DNA of 64,000 nucleotides from Lentzea xinjiangensis (GTDB lineage Bacteria > Actinomycetota > Actinomycetes > Mycobacteriales > Pseudonocardiaceae): contig NZ_FOFR01000007.1 of the NCBI RefSeq assembly GCF_900110955.1, forward strand, positions 78,819 to 142,818, in the 5' to 3' direction. The notes beneath the pieces were generated by a model. It did no database searches and was not told the origin of the DNA. It was given only the letters and a program-made list of their open reading frames with translations. Within the stretch, counting starts at the first letter, position 1. Each line of letters begins with the position of its first letter. A program made the translations under genes and the position numbers. This document shows positions 7,843-16,438 of this stretch, piece after piece.

Positions 7843-9594
7843 TCACAGCCAGCTCGTCCACAACCGGGCATATGCGCCGTTCTGGGAGATCAATTCTCGG
7901 TGGGAACCGATCTCGACGATGCGACCGTCTTCCATGACGACGATTCGGTCCGCGTCATAGGCGGTGTGCAATCTGTGCGCGATCGAAATGACCGTACGGC
8001 CCTCCAGCACCGTCGCGAGCGACCGTTCGAGGTGCCGGGCGGAACCCGGATCCATCTGGGAGGTCGCCTCGTCGAGGACCAGCACCCGCGGATCGGCCAG
8101 CAGCAGCCGGGCCAGCGCGACCTGCTGGGCCTGCGCGTCGGACAACTCCTCCCCGCCGGCGCCCACCGCCGTGTCGAGCTTGTCCGGGAGGGCTTCCACC
8201 CACGCACCCGCGTCGACGGTCTCCAGTGCCTTCCACACCGCGGCGTCGTCCGCGTCCTGACCCGGACCGGCGGCGGACAGCTCGAGGTTCTCCCGGAGGG
8301 TGCCGCCGAAGATGTACTGGTCCTGGTTCACCAGCACGACGTGCCGGCGCAGGTCGTGGGACGGCAGCTCGTGCAGCGGTGTGCCGGACAGCCGCACGGT
8401 GCCCTCGCGCGGGGGGTGGATCCCGGACAGCAGCCGGGCGAGCGTCGACTTGCCGCTGCCGGTCGGCCCGACGACGGCGATCCGCTCGCCGGGCCGCACG
8501 GTGAGGTCGATCCCGTGCAGGACGTCGGGCCCCTCGTCGTAGGCGAACCGGACGCCGTGCGTCGAGAGCTCCGCGGACGTGATGGCGGCGGGCTCGGCGG
8601 GCTCCCGCTCGGGCCTGGTGTCCGCGACGCCGAGGATGCGGGCCAGCGACGCGCTGCCCTGCTGGAGCCCGCCCACCCAGTCGAGCAGCGTTTCCAACGG
8701 GTACATGAGCTGGAGGATGTAGAGGGTCGCGGCGGTCACCTGGCCGAGGTCGACCCAGCCGCGGGTGTAGGCGTAGCCACCGAGCAGCAGGGCGGCGGCC
8801 AGCGGCAGGGTGAAGAGGAACTCCTCGACCGAGTAGAGGACCGTGCGCAGCCGCAACGTGTAGGAGACCGCCTCCCACCAGGCCTGCGTGTCGCGCTCCC
8901 CGCGCCGGACGCGGTGCTCCTCCAGGCGGAACGCCTCGACGGTGGCCGCGCCCTGGATGGTCGCGTCGAGGCCCTCGGTGATGCCGGAGGAGGCCGCGGC
9001 CTCGCGCAGGAAGCCGTCGCGCGCCCTCGCCAGGTACCACCGGTTCACCCACACCAGCGGCGGCAGGATGATCACCAGCGCCAGCGACAGCAGCGGTGAC
9101 ACCAGCAGGAGAGCCGCGAAGCTGAGGACGATCCACATCACCGCCTCGGTGACCTGGGGCACCGCCAGCTGCAGGGCACGCCGCAGCGTGCTCGTGTCCT
9201 GGGAGGCGCGGGTCACCAGGTCGCCGTTGTCGGACCGCTCCACGACGGCCAGCGGCAGCGCGAGCACGTCGTCGACGAACTTCTCGCGGATCTCGCCCTG
9301 GACGGTCGCGGCGAGCCGCCCCGCGGCCCGGAACGCGGCACGGGTCAGGAACGCCTGCAGCAGGATGAACACCGTCAGCACGGAGACGACCACGGCCGCG
9401 TGGCCCGCGGTCGTGCCGTCCCGCACGTCCTCCACGAGGTCGCCGAGCAGGCGGGGGCCGACCAGGCCGCTGCTCACGGCGAGGCCGTAGAGGGCGAGGG
9501 TGCGGGCGAGCTCCCCGCGGTGGTCGTGCGCCACCTGCCGCAGGAAGCGGCGGACGGACGTCGCGTCGGCGACCGGAAGTGTGCGGGCCGTCAT
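7843..9594 (-). CDS. ABC exporter subunit with canonical ATPase site (TMD-NBD)
   Basis: 583 residues: a six-helix exporter membrane domain (about 20-310) and an ATPase domain (about 340-575). Walker A is intact (GPTGSGKSTLARLL, about 373), Walker B is VLVLDEATS (about 508) and the H-loop is SIAHRL (about 537). The signature is altered from LSGGQ to LSDAQ (about 484). That fits one half of a heterodimeric exporter in which this chain supplies Walker A/B of the working site and a degenerate signature to the other. It starts in an ATGA overlap with its partner. Likely job: export of, or self-resistance to, the NRPS/PKS product. Confidence 0.9.
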   Translation of the reverse strand: MTARTLPVADATSVRRFLRQVAHDHRGELARTLALYGLAVSSGLVGPRLLGDLVEDVRDGTTAGHAAVVVSVLTVFILLQAFLTRAAFRAAGRLAATVQGEIREKFVDDVLALPLAVVERSDNGDLVTRASQDTSTLRRALQLAVPQVTEAVMWIVLSFAALLLVSPLLSLALVIILPPLVWVNRWYLARARDGFLREAAASSGITEGLDATIQGAATVEAFRLEEHRVRRGERDTQAWWEAVSYTLRLRTVLYSVEEFLFTLPLAAALLLGGYAYTRGWVDLGQVTAATLYILQLMYPLETLLDWVGGLQQGSASLARILGVADTRPEREPAEPAAITSAELSTHGVRFAYDEGPDVLHGIDLTVRPGERIAVVGPTGSGKSTLARLLSGIHPPREGTVRLSGTPLHELPSHDLRRHVVLVNQDQYIFGGTLRENLELSAAGPGQDADDAAVWKALETVDAGAWVEALPDKLDTAVGAGGEELSDAQAQQVALARLLLADPRVLVLDEATSQMDPGSARHLERSLATVLEGRTVISIAHRLHTAYDADRIVVMEDGRIVEIGSHRELISQNGAYARLWTSWL

Positions 9595-11327
9595 TTCCCC
9601 ACCTGAGAGACGTCGTCGCGGGCTACCAGCGTCCGGTAGGCCGGGTGGCTTCGCAGCAGTTCGTCGTGGGTCCCGGCGGCGGTCACGCGGCCGTCGCGCA
9701 CGAACGCGACCCGGTCCGCTCGCTGGAGCAGCAGCGGGCTGACCGTGAACACGACGGTGCTGCGCCCGGCCGGGTGGCCGTCGTGGAACCGGGCGAGGTT
9801 CTCCGCCACGCGGTACTCGGTGTACGCGTCGACGGCGTTGGTCGGCTCCACGAGCACCGTGAACTCGGCGTCCGCCAGCAGCGCCCTGGCGAGCCGCAGG
9901 CGTTGCAGTTGGCCGCCCGAGAACGTCCTGCCGCGGCCCGTCATCCGCGCGTCCAGCCCGTCGGGAAGAGCGTCGACGACGTCCGTGGCGCAGGCGATCT
10001 CCAGGGCGGCGGTGATCCGGTCGGCGCCGGCCGTCCCGTCCGGTGCGAGCTCCTCGCGGATCGTGCCGGCGAAGAACCGGTCGCTGTTCAGGCCGAGCAG
10101 CACGCGCGACCGCACCACCGAGACCGGCAGCGACGACAACGGCTCGCCGCCCAGCGCGGGGTCACCGGTGTCCTCGAAGCCCGCGAGGCGGCGGGCCAGC
10201 GCGTCGGCGTCGCCGGGGTCGGCGCAGGCGACGGCCGTGAACGTCGCCGGCGGGACGTCCAGCCCGGACGCGCCGTCGGTCAGGTGGGCCTCACCCCCGG
10301 TGCCCGGGACGTCGGCGGTCACCTCGGAGACCTCGCGCGCCTCGGTGTTCAGCAACCTGGTCACGCGGCGCGCGGCCACCAGCATCTGGGTCACCGAGCC
10401 CATGCCCTCCATGAAGTCGGTGAGGGGCAGGATGAGGAAGGTCGCGAACCCGTAGAACGCGACCACCTGGCCGATCGTGAGGCTGTGGCCGACCGCGAGG
10501 AGGACCGCCGTGGTCGTGACGACCGCGGTGATCAGACCGGGCACGAGGATCCGCGATCCCTCGAGGTCGGCCTCGGCGCGCGACACGTCGGCGTCCGCGA
10601 CCCGCAGCCGCGCCGAATCGACCCGGAAACGCGCCGCGAACTGCCTCTCGCCGCCCACTCCCCGCAGCACCCGCAGGCCGGAGGCGATGTCGACGGCGCG
10701 TCCCGCCAGCTTTCCCTGCAGCTCCCGGTATTCGTCCTGGCGCGCGTGCAGGGGGCGCAGGAGGAGGCTGCTGAGCCCGGTCAGGAGGGGGACGGTCACC
10801 AGGACCAGGAGTCCCATGGGGACCGAGACCGTCAGCATGGCCACCGTGACGACCACGATGGCCGCGGTGGCACCGATGATCCGCCCGGCGTAGAGCATGC
10901 CGTCGCCGATGGTGATGCCGTCCGACGTGGCGGTCGCGATCAGGTCGTCGGCGTCCTTGCGCCGCGGCAGGGCGGCGCCGAGCCGCGTGACGTGCCGGGT
11001 CACCATCCGCACGGTCAGGGCGCCCGACACCACGCGCGTGATCACCGAGTGCCGGAAGAACGCGATACCGGTCGCGGCCCTCACCAGGCCGAGCAGGAGG
11101 AGGACCAGCGCCCACCGGATCACCTCGCCGCCGTCGTCGCGGGCGATGCCCAGATCGATCGCGCGGCCGATGGCGACCGGGATCATGGCCTGCGAGGTCA
11201 TCCACGCGGTGGACGTCACCGCGCCCCAGGCCGTGGCGGCTTTCTGCTTGCCGATGAGCGCGAGGACAAAAGCTGCCGCCGACCGGTGCCGAAGTCCTTC
11301 CGGGCCGAGCTCGGGAATTCTTTGCAT
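9591..11327 (-). CDS. ABC exporter partner subunit with degenerate ATPase site (TMD-NBD)
   Basis: 578 residues from ATG 11327; an in-frame GTG at 11426 would add 33 residues without family support. A membrane domain is followed by an ATPase domain that has lost key parts. The P-loop position reads CADPGDADAL with no Gly-Lys-Ser/Thr (about 365), Walker B is TVLVEPTNAVD with Val for the Asp, and the H-loop His is replaced (TVSPLL). The signature FSGGQLQR is intact. This is the expected complement of the partner: canonical signature here, canonical Walker A/B there. It is first in the exporter operon, reading away from MbtH. Confidence 0.88.
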   Translation of the reverse strand: MQRIPELGPEGLRHRSAAAFVLALIGKQKAATAWGAVTSTAWMTSQAMIPVAIGRAIDLGIARDDGGEVIRWALVLLLLGLVRAATGIAFFRHSVITRVVSGALTVRMVTRHVTRLGAALPRRKDADDLIATATSDGITIGDGMLYAGRIIGATAAIVVVTVAMLTVSVPMGLLVLVTVPLLTGLSSLLLRPLHARQDEYRELQGKLAGRAVDIASGLRVLRGVGGERQFAARFRVDSARLRVADADVSRAEADLEGSRILVPGLITAVVTTTAVLLAVGHSLTIGQVVAFYGFATFLILPLTDFMEGMGSVTQMLVAARRVTRLLNTEAREVSEVTADVPGTGGEAHLTDGASGLDVPPATFTAVACADPGDADALARRLAGFEDTGDPALGGEPLSSLPVSVVRSRVLLGLNSDRFFAGTIREELAPDGTAGADRITAALEIACATDVVDALPDGLDARMTGRGRTFSGGQLQRLRLARALLADAEFTVLVEPTNAVDAYTEYRVAENLARFHDGHPAGRSTVVFTVSPLLLQRADRVAFVRDGRVTAAGTHDELLRSHPAYRTLVARDDVSQVGK

Positions 11328-11343
11328 GATCGAGCGCTCGATC
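11328..11343. promoter_or_regulatory. 16-bp perfect palindrome abutting the exporter start codon
   Basis: GATCGAGCGCTCGATC is its own reverse complement and lies directly upstream of the chosen ATG of the degenerate exporter subunit, where a ribosome site would be. A GAAGGG sits just outside it, about 16 bases from the start. It could be an operator or an mRNA hairpin affecting initiation. If the gene starts at GTG 11426 the element is inside coding sequence instead. Confidence 0.5.
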
Positions 11344-11466
11344 CCTTCGAAGGGCCTGCCGGAGCTTTTTCGGACGGGGCGCGGGCGAGAGTACGGCTGA
11401 TCGTGCGTACCCGCAACGAGCTTCACGTCCGTTCGGGTGAATCATCTCCCGGAAGAATCAGGGGGT

Positions 11467-11500
11467 GCTGTTCAACTGCGGACGATTTTGTCCAACTGCG
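11467..11500 (+). promoter_or_regulatory. Direct repeat pair of the cluster motif, 20-bp spacing
   Basis: GCTGTTCAACTGCG at 11467-11480 is followed exactly 20 bp later by TTTGTCCAACTGCG at 11487-11500. The 394-bp gap lies between divergent exporter and MbtH genes, so the pair could serve either or both. The same element at the same spacing occurs at 25801. The rest of the gap holds only a weak CTGCCG/CGGCAG hairpin near 11629 and no ORF I can support. Confidence 0.6.
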
Positions 11501-11721
11501 CCTTCGTCATTGACATCGGTACTTCGGATCGGTGGTGTAGCGTGGGCCGCGGGCCAGACCGTTAATGGGGGACGGGGGCGGGTCTTGGCGCGTTTCGGGG
11601 GCTTGGGGTGCGGGCGTGCTGCCGCATTTGTCGGCAGGCGTGACCGGAGGAATCCTCATTTCCGTCGTGAATGAAGCGCTCCCGCGATCAGGGTGATCCG
11701 AACCGACGACCGGGGGCAGCC

Positions 11722-11928
11722 GTGGCAGAAATCGATGATCTTCACTTCGTCGTGCGCAACGACGAGCACCAGTACTCGATCTGGCCCGCGGGCCGGGAGG
11801 TCCCCGCGGGCTGGGAGCCGGTGGGCGACGCGGCTGCCCGCGCCGAGTGCCTGAACCGGGTCGACGAGCTGTGGACCGACATGCGTCCGGCCAGCCTCCG
11901 GGCGGTCATGGACCGCAGTGCTCGGTGA
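11722..11928 (+). CDS. MbtH-like NRPS accessory protein
   Basis: 68 residues from GTG 11722, with GGGGG just upstream; an in-frame ATG at 11671 adds residues not seen in the family. MbtH hallmarks are present: YSIWP near residue 20, PAGWEPVG, CLNRVDELWTDMRP and SLR. MbtH proteins bind and stabilise adenylation domains and can be required for their activity. Being first in the operon with the amidinotransferase and the A-T-C protein, it most likely serves that A domain, though the serine module and the free A domain are also possible clients. Its 3' end lies 55 bp before the amidinotransferase start. Confidence 0.92.
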   Translation: MAEIDDLHFVVRNDEHQYSIWPAGREVPAGWEPVGDAAARAECLNRVDELWTDMRPASLRAVMDRSAR

Positions 11929-11983
11929 TGTCCGGGGAGCCGCACGACCGCATCTTGTACGTCTGATCGAACTGGGGAGCGAC

Positions 11984-13072
11984 ATGCGTGAATCAGAGCT
12001 GCCGGCCGAGTCCGGCAGCCCAGTCCGCGCCTACAACGAGTGGGACCCGCTGGAGGAGGTGATCGTCGGCATCGTCGACAACGCGCACTTCCCGCCGTGG
12101 GACGTCGCGACCGGCGCACCGCTGTCACCGCAGCAGCGGGCGGTGTTCCGGGACCGCGCCGGGCAGCCGTTCCCCGCCGACGAGATCGCCCGTGCGCGCG
12201 ACGAGCTCGACCAGTTCGTCGCCGTGCTCGAAGGTGAAGGGGTCAAGGTCCGCCGGCCGGAGCCGCGCGACCACGGTCAGACCTACGGCGCGCCGGGCTG
12301 GACCAGCACCGGCCTGTACGACGCGATGCCCAGGGACCTCCTGCTGGTCGTCGGCGACGACATCATCGAGGCGCCGATGGCCTGGCGGTCGCGGCACCAC
12401 GCGGCGTCGGCGTACCGGCCGTTGCTCAAGGAGTACTTCCGGCAGGGCGCCAGGTGGAGCTCCCCGCCCAAACCGGAGCTGCCGGACGAGCTGTACGTCG
12501 ACGGCTGGACCGACCAGCCGGACGGGGAACCGTTCCGCCCGGTGATCACCGAGTTCGAGCCGACCTTCGACGCGGCCGACTTCATCCGGTGCGGCCGCGA
12601 CATCTTCGCCCAGCGCAGCCACGTCACCAACGCGATCGGCATCGAGTGGGTCCGCCGGCACCTGGGCGACGAGTACACGGTCCACGAGGTGCAGCTCGAC
12701 GACGACCACCCGATGCACATCGACGCGAGCCTGATGCCGCTCGCGCCCGGCAAGCTGCTGATCCACCCGGACCGCGTGCCGGAGGTGCCGGAGATCTTCA
12801 AGGACTGGGAGGTGCGCACGGCGCCGCGGCCGGTGATCCCCGACGGGCACCCGCTCTACATGACCAGCAAGTGGATCAACATGAACGTCCTGATGATCGC
12901 CGAGGACAAGATGGTCGTGGAGGCGCAGGACGAGCCGATGCGCCGCCTCGCCGAGAGCTGGGGGATGCAGGCCATCCCGTGCCCGTTCCGGTGGTTCAAC
13001 ACCTTCGGCGGGTCCTTCCACTGCGCGACCGCGGACGTGCGCAGGACCGGCACCCTGCAGTCCTACTTCTGA
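11984..13072 (+). CDS. Glycine amidinotransferase (AGAT) homologue
   Basis: 362 residues from ATG 11984, RBS GGGGAG 5 bp upstream. It matches animal L-arginine:glycine amidinotransferase over nearly its whole length, including YNEWDPLEEVIVG near the N-terminus, IIEAPMAWRSR, EFEPTFDAADFIRCGRDIF and the C-terminal TGTLQSYF. The catalytic triad aligns as Asp196, His245 and Cys347 (SFHCATADVRR). The enzyme moves an amidino group from arginine to an amine, giving guanidinoacetate plus ornithine when the acceptor is glycine. The lid residue equal to human Asn300 is His here (HPMHID), so the acceptor may differ. Position between MbtH and an NRPS argues for precursor supply. Confidence 0.93.
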   Translation: MRESELPAESGSPVRAYNEWDPLEEVIVGIVDNAHFPPWDVATGAPLSPQQRAVFRDRAGQPFPADEIARARDELDQFVAVLEGEGVKVRRPEPRDHGQTYGAPGWTSTGLYDAMPRDLLLVVGDDIIEAPMAWRSRHHAASAYRPLLKEYFRQGARWSSPPKPELPDELYVDGWTDQPDGEPFRPVITEFEPTFDAADFIRCGRDIFAQRSHVTNAIGIEWVRRHLGDEYTVHEVQLDDDHPMHIDASLMPLAPGKLLIHPDRVPEVPEIFKDWEVRTAPRPVIPDGHPLYMTSKWINMNVLMIAEDKMVVEAQDEPMRRLAESWGMQAIPCPFRWFNTFGGSFHCATADVRRTGTLQSYF

Positions 13073-13076
13073 GCTC

Positions 13077-13110
13077 CCCGGCCGGGCGTCCCGCGCGGCG
13101 CCCGGCCGGG
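13077..13110 (+). terminator. Strong GC hairpin between amidinotransferase and NRPS
   Basis: CCCGGCCGGGCG pairs with CGCCCGGCCGGG around a 10-base loop, a perfect 12-bp stem starting 4 bp after the stop codon. No T-run follows. It may be a weak terminator or an mRNA-stabilising element that sets the ratio of the small upstream proteins to the NRPS. The NRPS has its own RBS (GGAGGT) downstream. Confidence 0.6.
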
Positions 13111-13147
13111 TTCCGCCCTTCCCGCTGGATCCGGAGGTAGCAGTTCG

Positions 13148-16100
13148 ATGCCCACTGGCTGCGTTCACCACCTCGTCGAGGCGCAGGCCGCGCGGACACC
13201 GCAGGCCGTCGCGGTCGTCTGGGACGGTGGCATGCTCACCTACCGGGAGCTCGACGAGCGGGCCGGGAAGCTCGCCGCTCTGCTGGCCTCGAAGGGGGCC
13301 GGGCCGGAGCGCCTGGTCGGGGTGTCCATGGAGCCCTCACCGCTGCTGCTGGTCGCGATGCTGGCGATCTGGAAGGCCGGCGGCGTGTACGTGCCCATCG
13401 ACGCGTCGCTGCCCCGCGGTGTCGCCGAGGAGATGCTCGCCGACGCCGGAGCGGTCCTCTTCGTCCGCAACGGGCAGTCCGCCGCGGACCCGTCCGGCGT
13501 GCCCGTGGTGGACCTGGACGGGCTCGACCTGTCCGGCCGGCCGGCCGTCGGCCCGGCGGTCACCGTCGACCCGGCGAACCTCGCCTACTGCGTGTTCACC
13601 TCGGGCTCGACCGGCAAGCCCAAGCGGGTCGCCGTCGCGCACGCCAGCTTCGCCAACCACGGCTTCGCCCTGCGCGACGAGCTGGGGCTGGGGCCGGAGG
13701 ACCGGTCACTGCAGTTCACCGCGATGGCGTTCGACGCCGCGCTGGAGGAGATCCTGCCCGCGTGGCTCGCCGGAGGCGCGGTGGTCATGCCCGCCAAGCG
13801 CCAGTTCACCAGCGTGGAGTTCACCGAGCTGGTCGACCGGCTCGCGGTGACGATGATCAGCCTGCCGAGCGCCTACTGGCACCAGTGGGTGGATGACCTC
13901 ACCTCCGGCCTGGTCCGGTTGCCCGAGAGCCTGCGCGTCGTGTTCATCGGCGGCGACAAGATCCTCGTCGAGAAGCTCGCCGCCTGGTACCGGGTTCCCG
14001 GCGCGGAGAGGATCGACTGGGTCTCCGACTACGGGCCGACGGAGACCTCGATCAGCGTGGCGCTGCACAAGGCCGGCCTGGCCGGGCTCGGCGAGTCCGG
14101 CCACGCGCTCGTGCCGATCGGCCGCCCCTTCGCGAACGCGGTGATCCACGTCCTCGACGACGAGCTGCGCCAGGTGCCCGCCGACACGCCGGGAGACCTG
14201 TGGATCGGCGGACCGGTGCTGGCCCGCGGCTACCACGCCGCCCCCGCCCTCACCGCCGACCGCTTCGTCCCCGATCCCCACGGCCCGCCCGGTGCGCGGA
14301 TGTACCGCACCGGCGACCGCGGCAGCCGCAGGCCCGACGGCACCCTGCTCTTCCTCGGCCGCTCCGACCGCCAGGTCAAGATCCGCGGGCAGCGCGTCGA
14401 ACCCGGCCAGGTGGAGAGCGCCGTGCACCACTGCGCCGGGGTCAGGGACGCGTGCGTCATCGCCGTGGACGATCCGCCCTACGGACCCCGCCTCGTCGCC
14501 TACGTCGAGGCCGAGCCGGGGGTGTCCGAGGCGGCGGTCCGCGCCGACCTCGCGGGCCGGTTGCCGGAGGCCATGGTGCCCGGGAGCATCGTGCTGCTGG
14601 ACCGCATCCCGCGATCACCGTTGAACGGCAAGGTCGCCCGCGCCGAGCTGCCGCCGGTCGAGCCGGCGGGAGCCGCCGGAACGGCGCCGGCCGGGATGAC
14701 GGCGCTGGAGCGCGTCCTCGCGATCCTCGTGGGCGACGTGCTCGACGGCCGGCCCCGCGGCCGTGACGAGGACTTCTTCGCGGCGGGAGGCGACTCGCTG
14801 CGGGGTCTGCAACTGCTCAGCCGGATCACCGAGGTGACCGGCGTGGCGCTGACGTTCGCGCAACTGCGGGCGGCGTCGACCGTCGCAGGGATCGCGGAGC
14901 TGGTGAAGCAGGGGCACGCCCGCGGTGTGTCGGACGGCTCGGTCGTGCGCAAGCACCACCACGGCGATCGGGTCCCCGCGTCGCGGGGCCAACAGGCCCT
15001 GTGGTTCCTCGACCGGGTGCACCGGGGCGCGCCGATCTACGCGGTTCCCGTCTGCTACCGGATCCGGGGCCCTCTCGACCTCGACCGCCTGGACGCGGCG
15101 CTGACCGCGGTCGTCGCGAGGCACGAGGCGCTGCGCACCACGTTCGAGTTCGGGGAAGGCAAGGTCTGGCAACGGATCCGGCCGACGAGCCCGGTGCGGA
15201 CCGCGCTGACCGTCGTCGACGACCACGACAAGGCGTTCCGGCTGGCCGAGCAGGAGGCCGCGCGCCCGTTCGACCTCACCACCGGTCCGCTGCTGCGGTC
15301 GGCGTGCTTCCGCGTCGGTGCCGAGGAGAGCCTGTGGCTGCTCAACGTGCACCACGCGGTGTTCGACGCCTGGTCGCTCGCGGTCTTCTGGCGCGAGCTC
15401 GGCGCGCTGTACGACGGCCGGTCGTTGCCGGAGCCGGCCACCCAGTACGCCGACTACTCGGCCTGGCAGGAGCGCTGGCTGGGCAGTGCCGAAGCGGACG
15501 GGCAACGCGCCTACTGGCGGGCCCGGCTCGCCGGTGACCCGGCGGTCGCCGAGCCCGGCTCCCCTGGCAGCGGACGGGTCGCCACCGAGGGGTTCGCCCT
15601 GGAGCTGGCGCGCGGGGCCGTCGATCCGGCCGCTGTGGAAGGTCTCGCCCACGCGGCCGGGACCACCGCGTTCTCCGTGCTGCTCGCGGCTTTCGTCGCG
15701 ACGCTGTGCCGGACGGGCGGCGCCGACGAGGCGGTGGTCGGCGTGCCCGTGGCGTGCCGGAACAGGCCGGGCACCGAGGACCTGATCGGCTACCTGGTCA
15801 ACACCGTCGCGGTACGGGTGCGCTGCCCCGCGGGCACGAGCTTCCGCGAGCTGGTCGCGCGCACCGACGAGGCGGTGGCGGAGGCGCTGACCCACCAGGA
15901 GCTGCCGTTCGCCGACGCGGTGGAAGCCCTGGGCCGCCGCGGCGGACCGGGGGAGAACCCGTTGTTCCAGGCCATGTTCTCGTTGCAGTCCACTCCGGTG
16001 GACAGCTTCGGCGACATCGACGGCCTCGAGATCGCCGAGCAGTTCGTCCACACGGGTACCGCGAAGGTCGCGCTGACGTGGACCGTGCGGCTGGACGCCG

Positions 16101-16240
16101 CCGGGCTGGCCGGCGAGGTCGAGTACTCCGCCGACCGGTTCGACGAGGCGTCGGCACGGCACTGGCAGGACGCCCTGCTGGCGCAGCTCGGCGCCGGGCT
16201 GGCCGAACCGGACGCGCGGATCGGCGAGCTGGGACGGTGA
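13148..16240 (+). CDS. NRPS, domains A-T-C
   Basis: 1030 residues. The A domain (about 1-500) has VFTSGSTGKPKRV (about 150; usual PKGV reads PKRV), YRTGDRG and NGK. The T domain has its serine in GGDSLRG (about 549) and the C domain HHAVFDA (about 734; last Gly of HHxxxDG is Ala). By-eye pocket residues read D-A-E-S-F-G-D-I-S-K, with two extra acids (Glu239, Asp322) that could hold a cationic side chain. With an amidinotransferase just upstream, guanidinoacetate, arginine or a similar guanidino acid is the leading guess. No N-terminal C domain: it could start the chain, or its C could act in trans. RBS GGAGGT about 10 bp upstream. Confidence 0.93.
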   Translation: MPTGCVHHLVEAQAARTPQAVAVVWDGGMLTYRELDERAGKLAALLASKGAGPERLVGVSMEPSPLLLVAMLAIWKAGGVYVPIDASLPRGVAEEMLADAGAVLFVRNGQSAADPSGVPVVDLDGLDLSGRPAVGPAVTVDPANLAYCVFTSGSTGKPKRVAVAHASFANHGFALRDELGLGPEDRSLQFTAMAFDAALEEILPAWLAGGAVVMPAKRQFTSVEFTELVDRLAVTMISLPSAYWHQWVDDLTSGLVRLPESLRVVFIGGDKILVEKLAAWYRVPGAERIDWVSDYGPTETSISVALHKAGLAGLGESGHALVPIGRPFANAVIHVLDDELRQVPADTPGDLWIGGPVLARGYHAAPALTADRFVPDPHGPPGARMYRTGDRGSRRPDGTLLFLGRSDRQVKIRGQRVEPGQVESAVHHCAGVRDACVIAVDDPPYGPRLVAYVEAEPGVSEAAVRADLAGRLPEAMVPGSIVLLDRIPRSPLNGKVARAELPPVEPAGAAGTAPAGMTALERVLAILVGDVLDGRPRGRDEDFFAAGGDSLRGLQLLSRITEVTGVALTFAQLRAASTVAGIAELVKQGHARGVSDGSVVRKHHHGDRVPASRGQQALWFLDRVHRGAPIYAVPVCYRIRGPLDLDRLDAALTAVVARHEALRTTFEFGEGKVWQRIRPTSPVRTALTVVDDHDKAFRLAEQEAARPFDLTTGPLLRSACFRVGAEESLWLLNVHHAVFDAWSLAVFWRELGALYDGRSLPEPATQYADYSAWQERWLGSAEADGQRAYWRARLAGDPAVAEPGSPGSGRVATEGFALELARGAVDPAAVEGLAHAAGTTAFSVLLAAFVATLCRTGGADEAVVGVPVACRNRPGTEDLIGYLVNTVAVRVRCPAGTSFRELVARTDEAVAEALTHQELPFADAVEALGRRGGPGENPLFQAMFSLQSTPVDSFGDIDGLEIAEQFVHTGTAKVALTWTVRLDAAGLAGEVEYSADRFDEASARHWQDALLAQLGAGLAEPDARIGELGR

Positions 16241-16415
16241 ACGGCGGCACGTTGCCCTGAAACGTGTCCTTGGAGCGGGCCGGTGCGCGGCAGGACCGTC
16301 TGGCGCGTACCGGACTCCAGGGCGCGGTACAGCGAATCGGTGCGCCGGCACTGCTCGCGGCCGGTGCTCCTCCGCACCCGCCCTCGGCAGCACGCCGGCG
16401 GCACCCGTTCGAGTC

Positions 16416-16438
16416 GGACCTCCCGTTGGGGGAGGTCC
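16416..16438 (-). terminator. Hairpin directly after the PKS stop codon
   Basis: GGACCTCCC and GGGAGGTCC form a perfect 9-bp stem with a 5-base loop, touching the stop of the minus-strand PKS gene. It lies in the 198-bp gap between the convergent NRPS and PKS genes and probably ends the long minus-strand operon. The rest of the gap shows nothing I can support. Confidence 0.65.
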
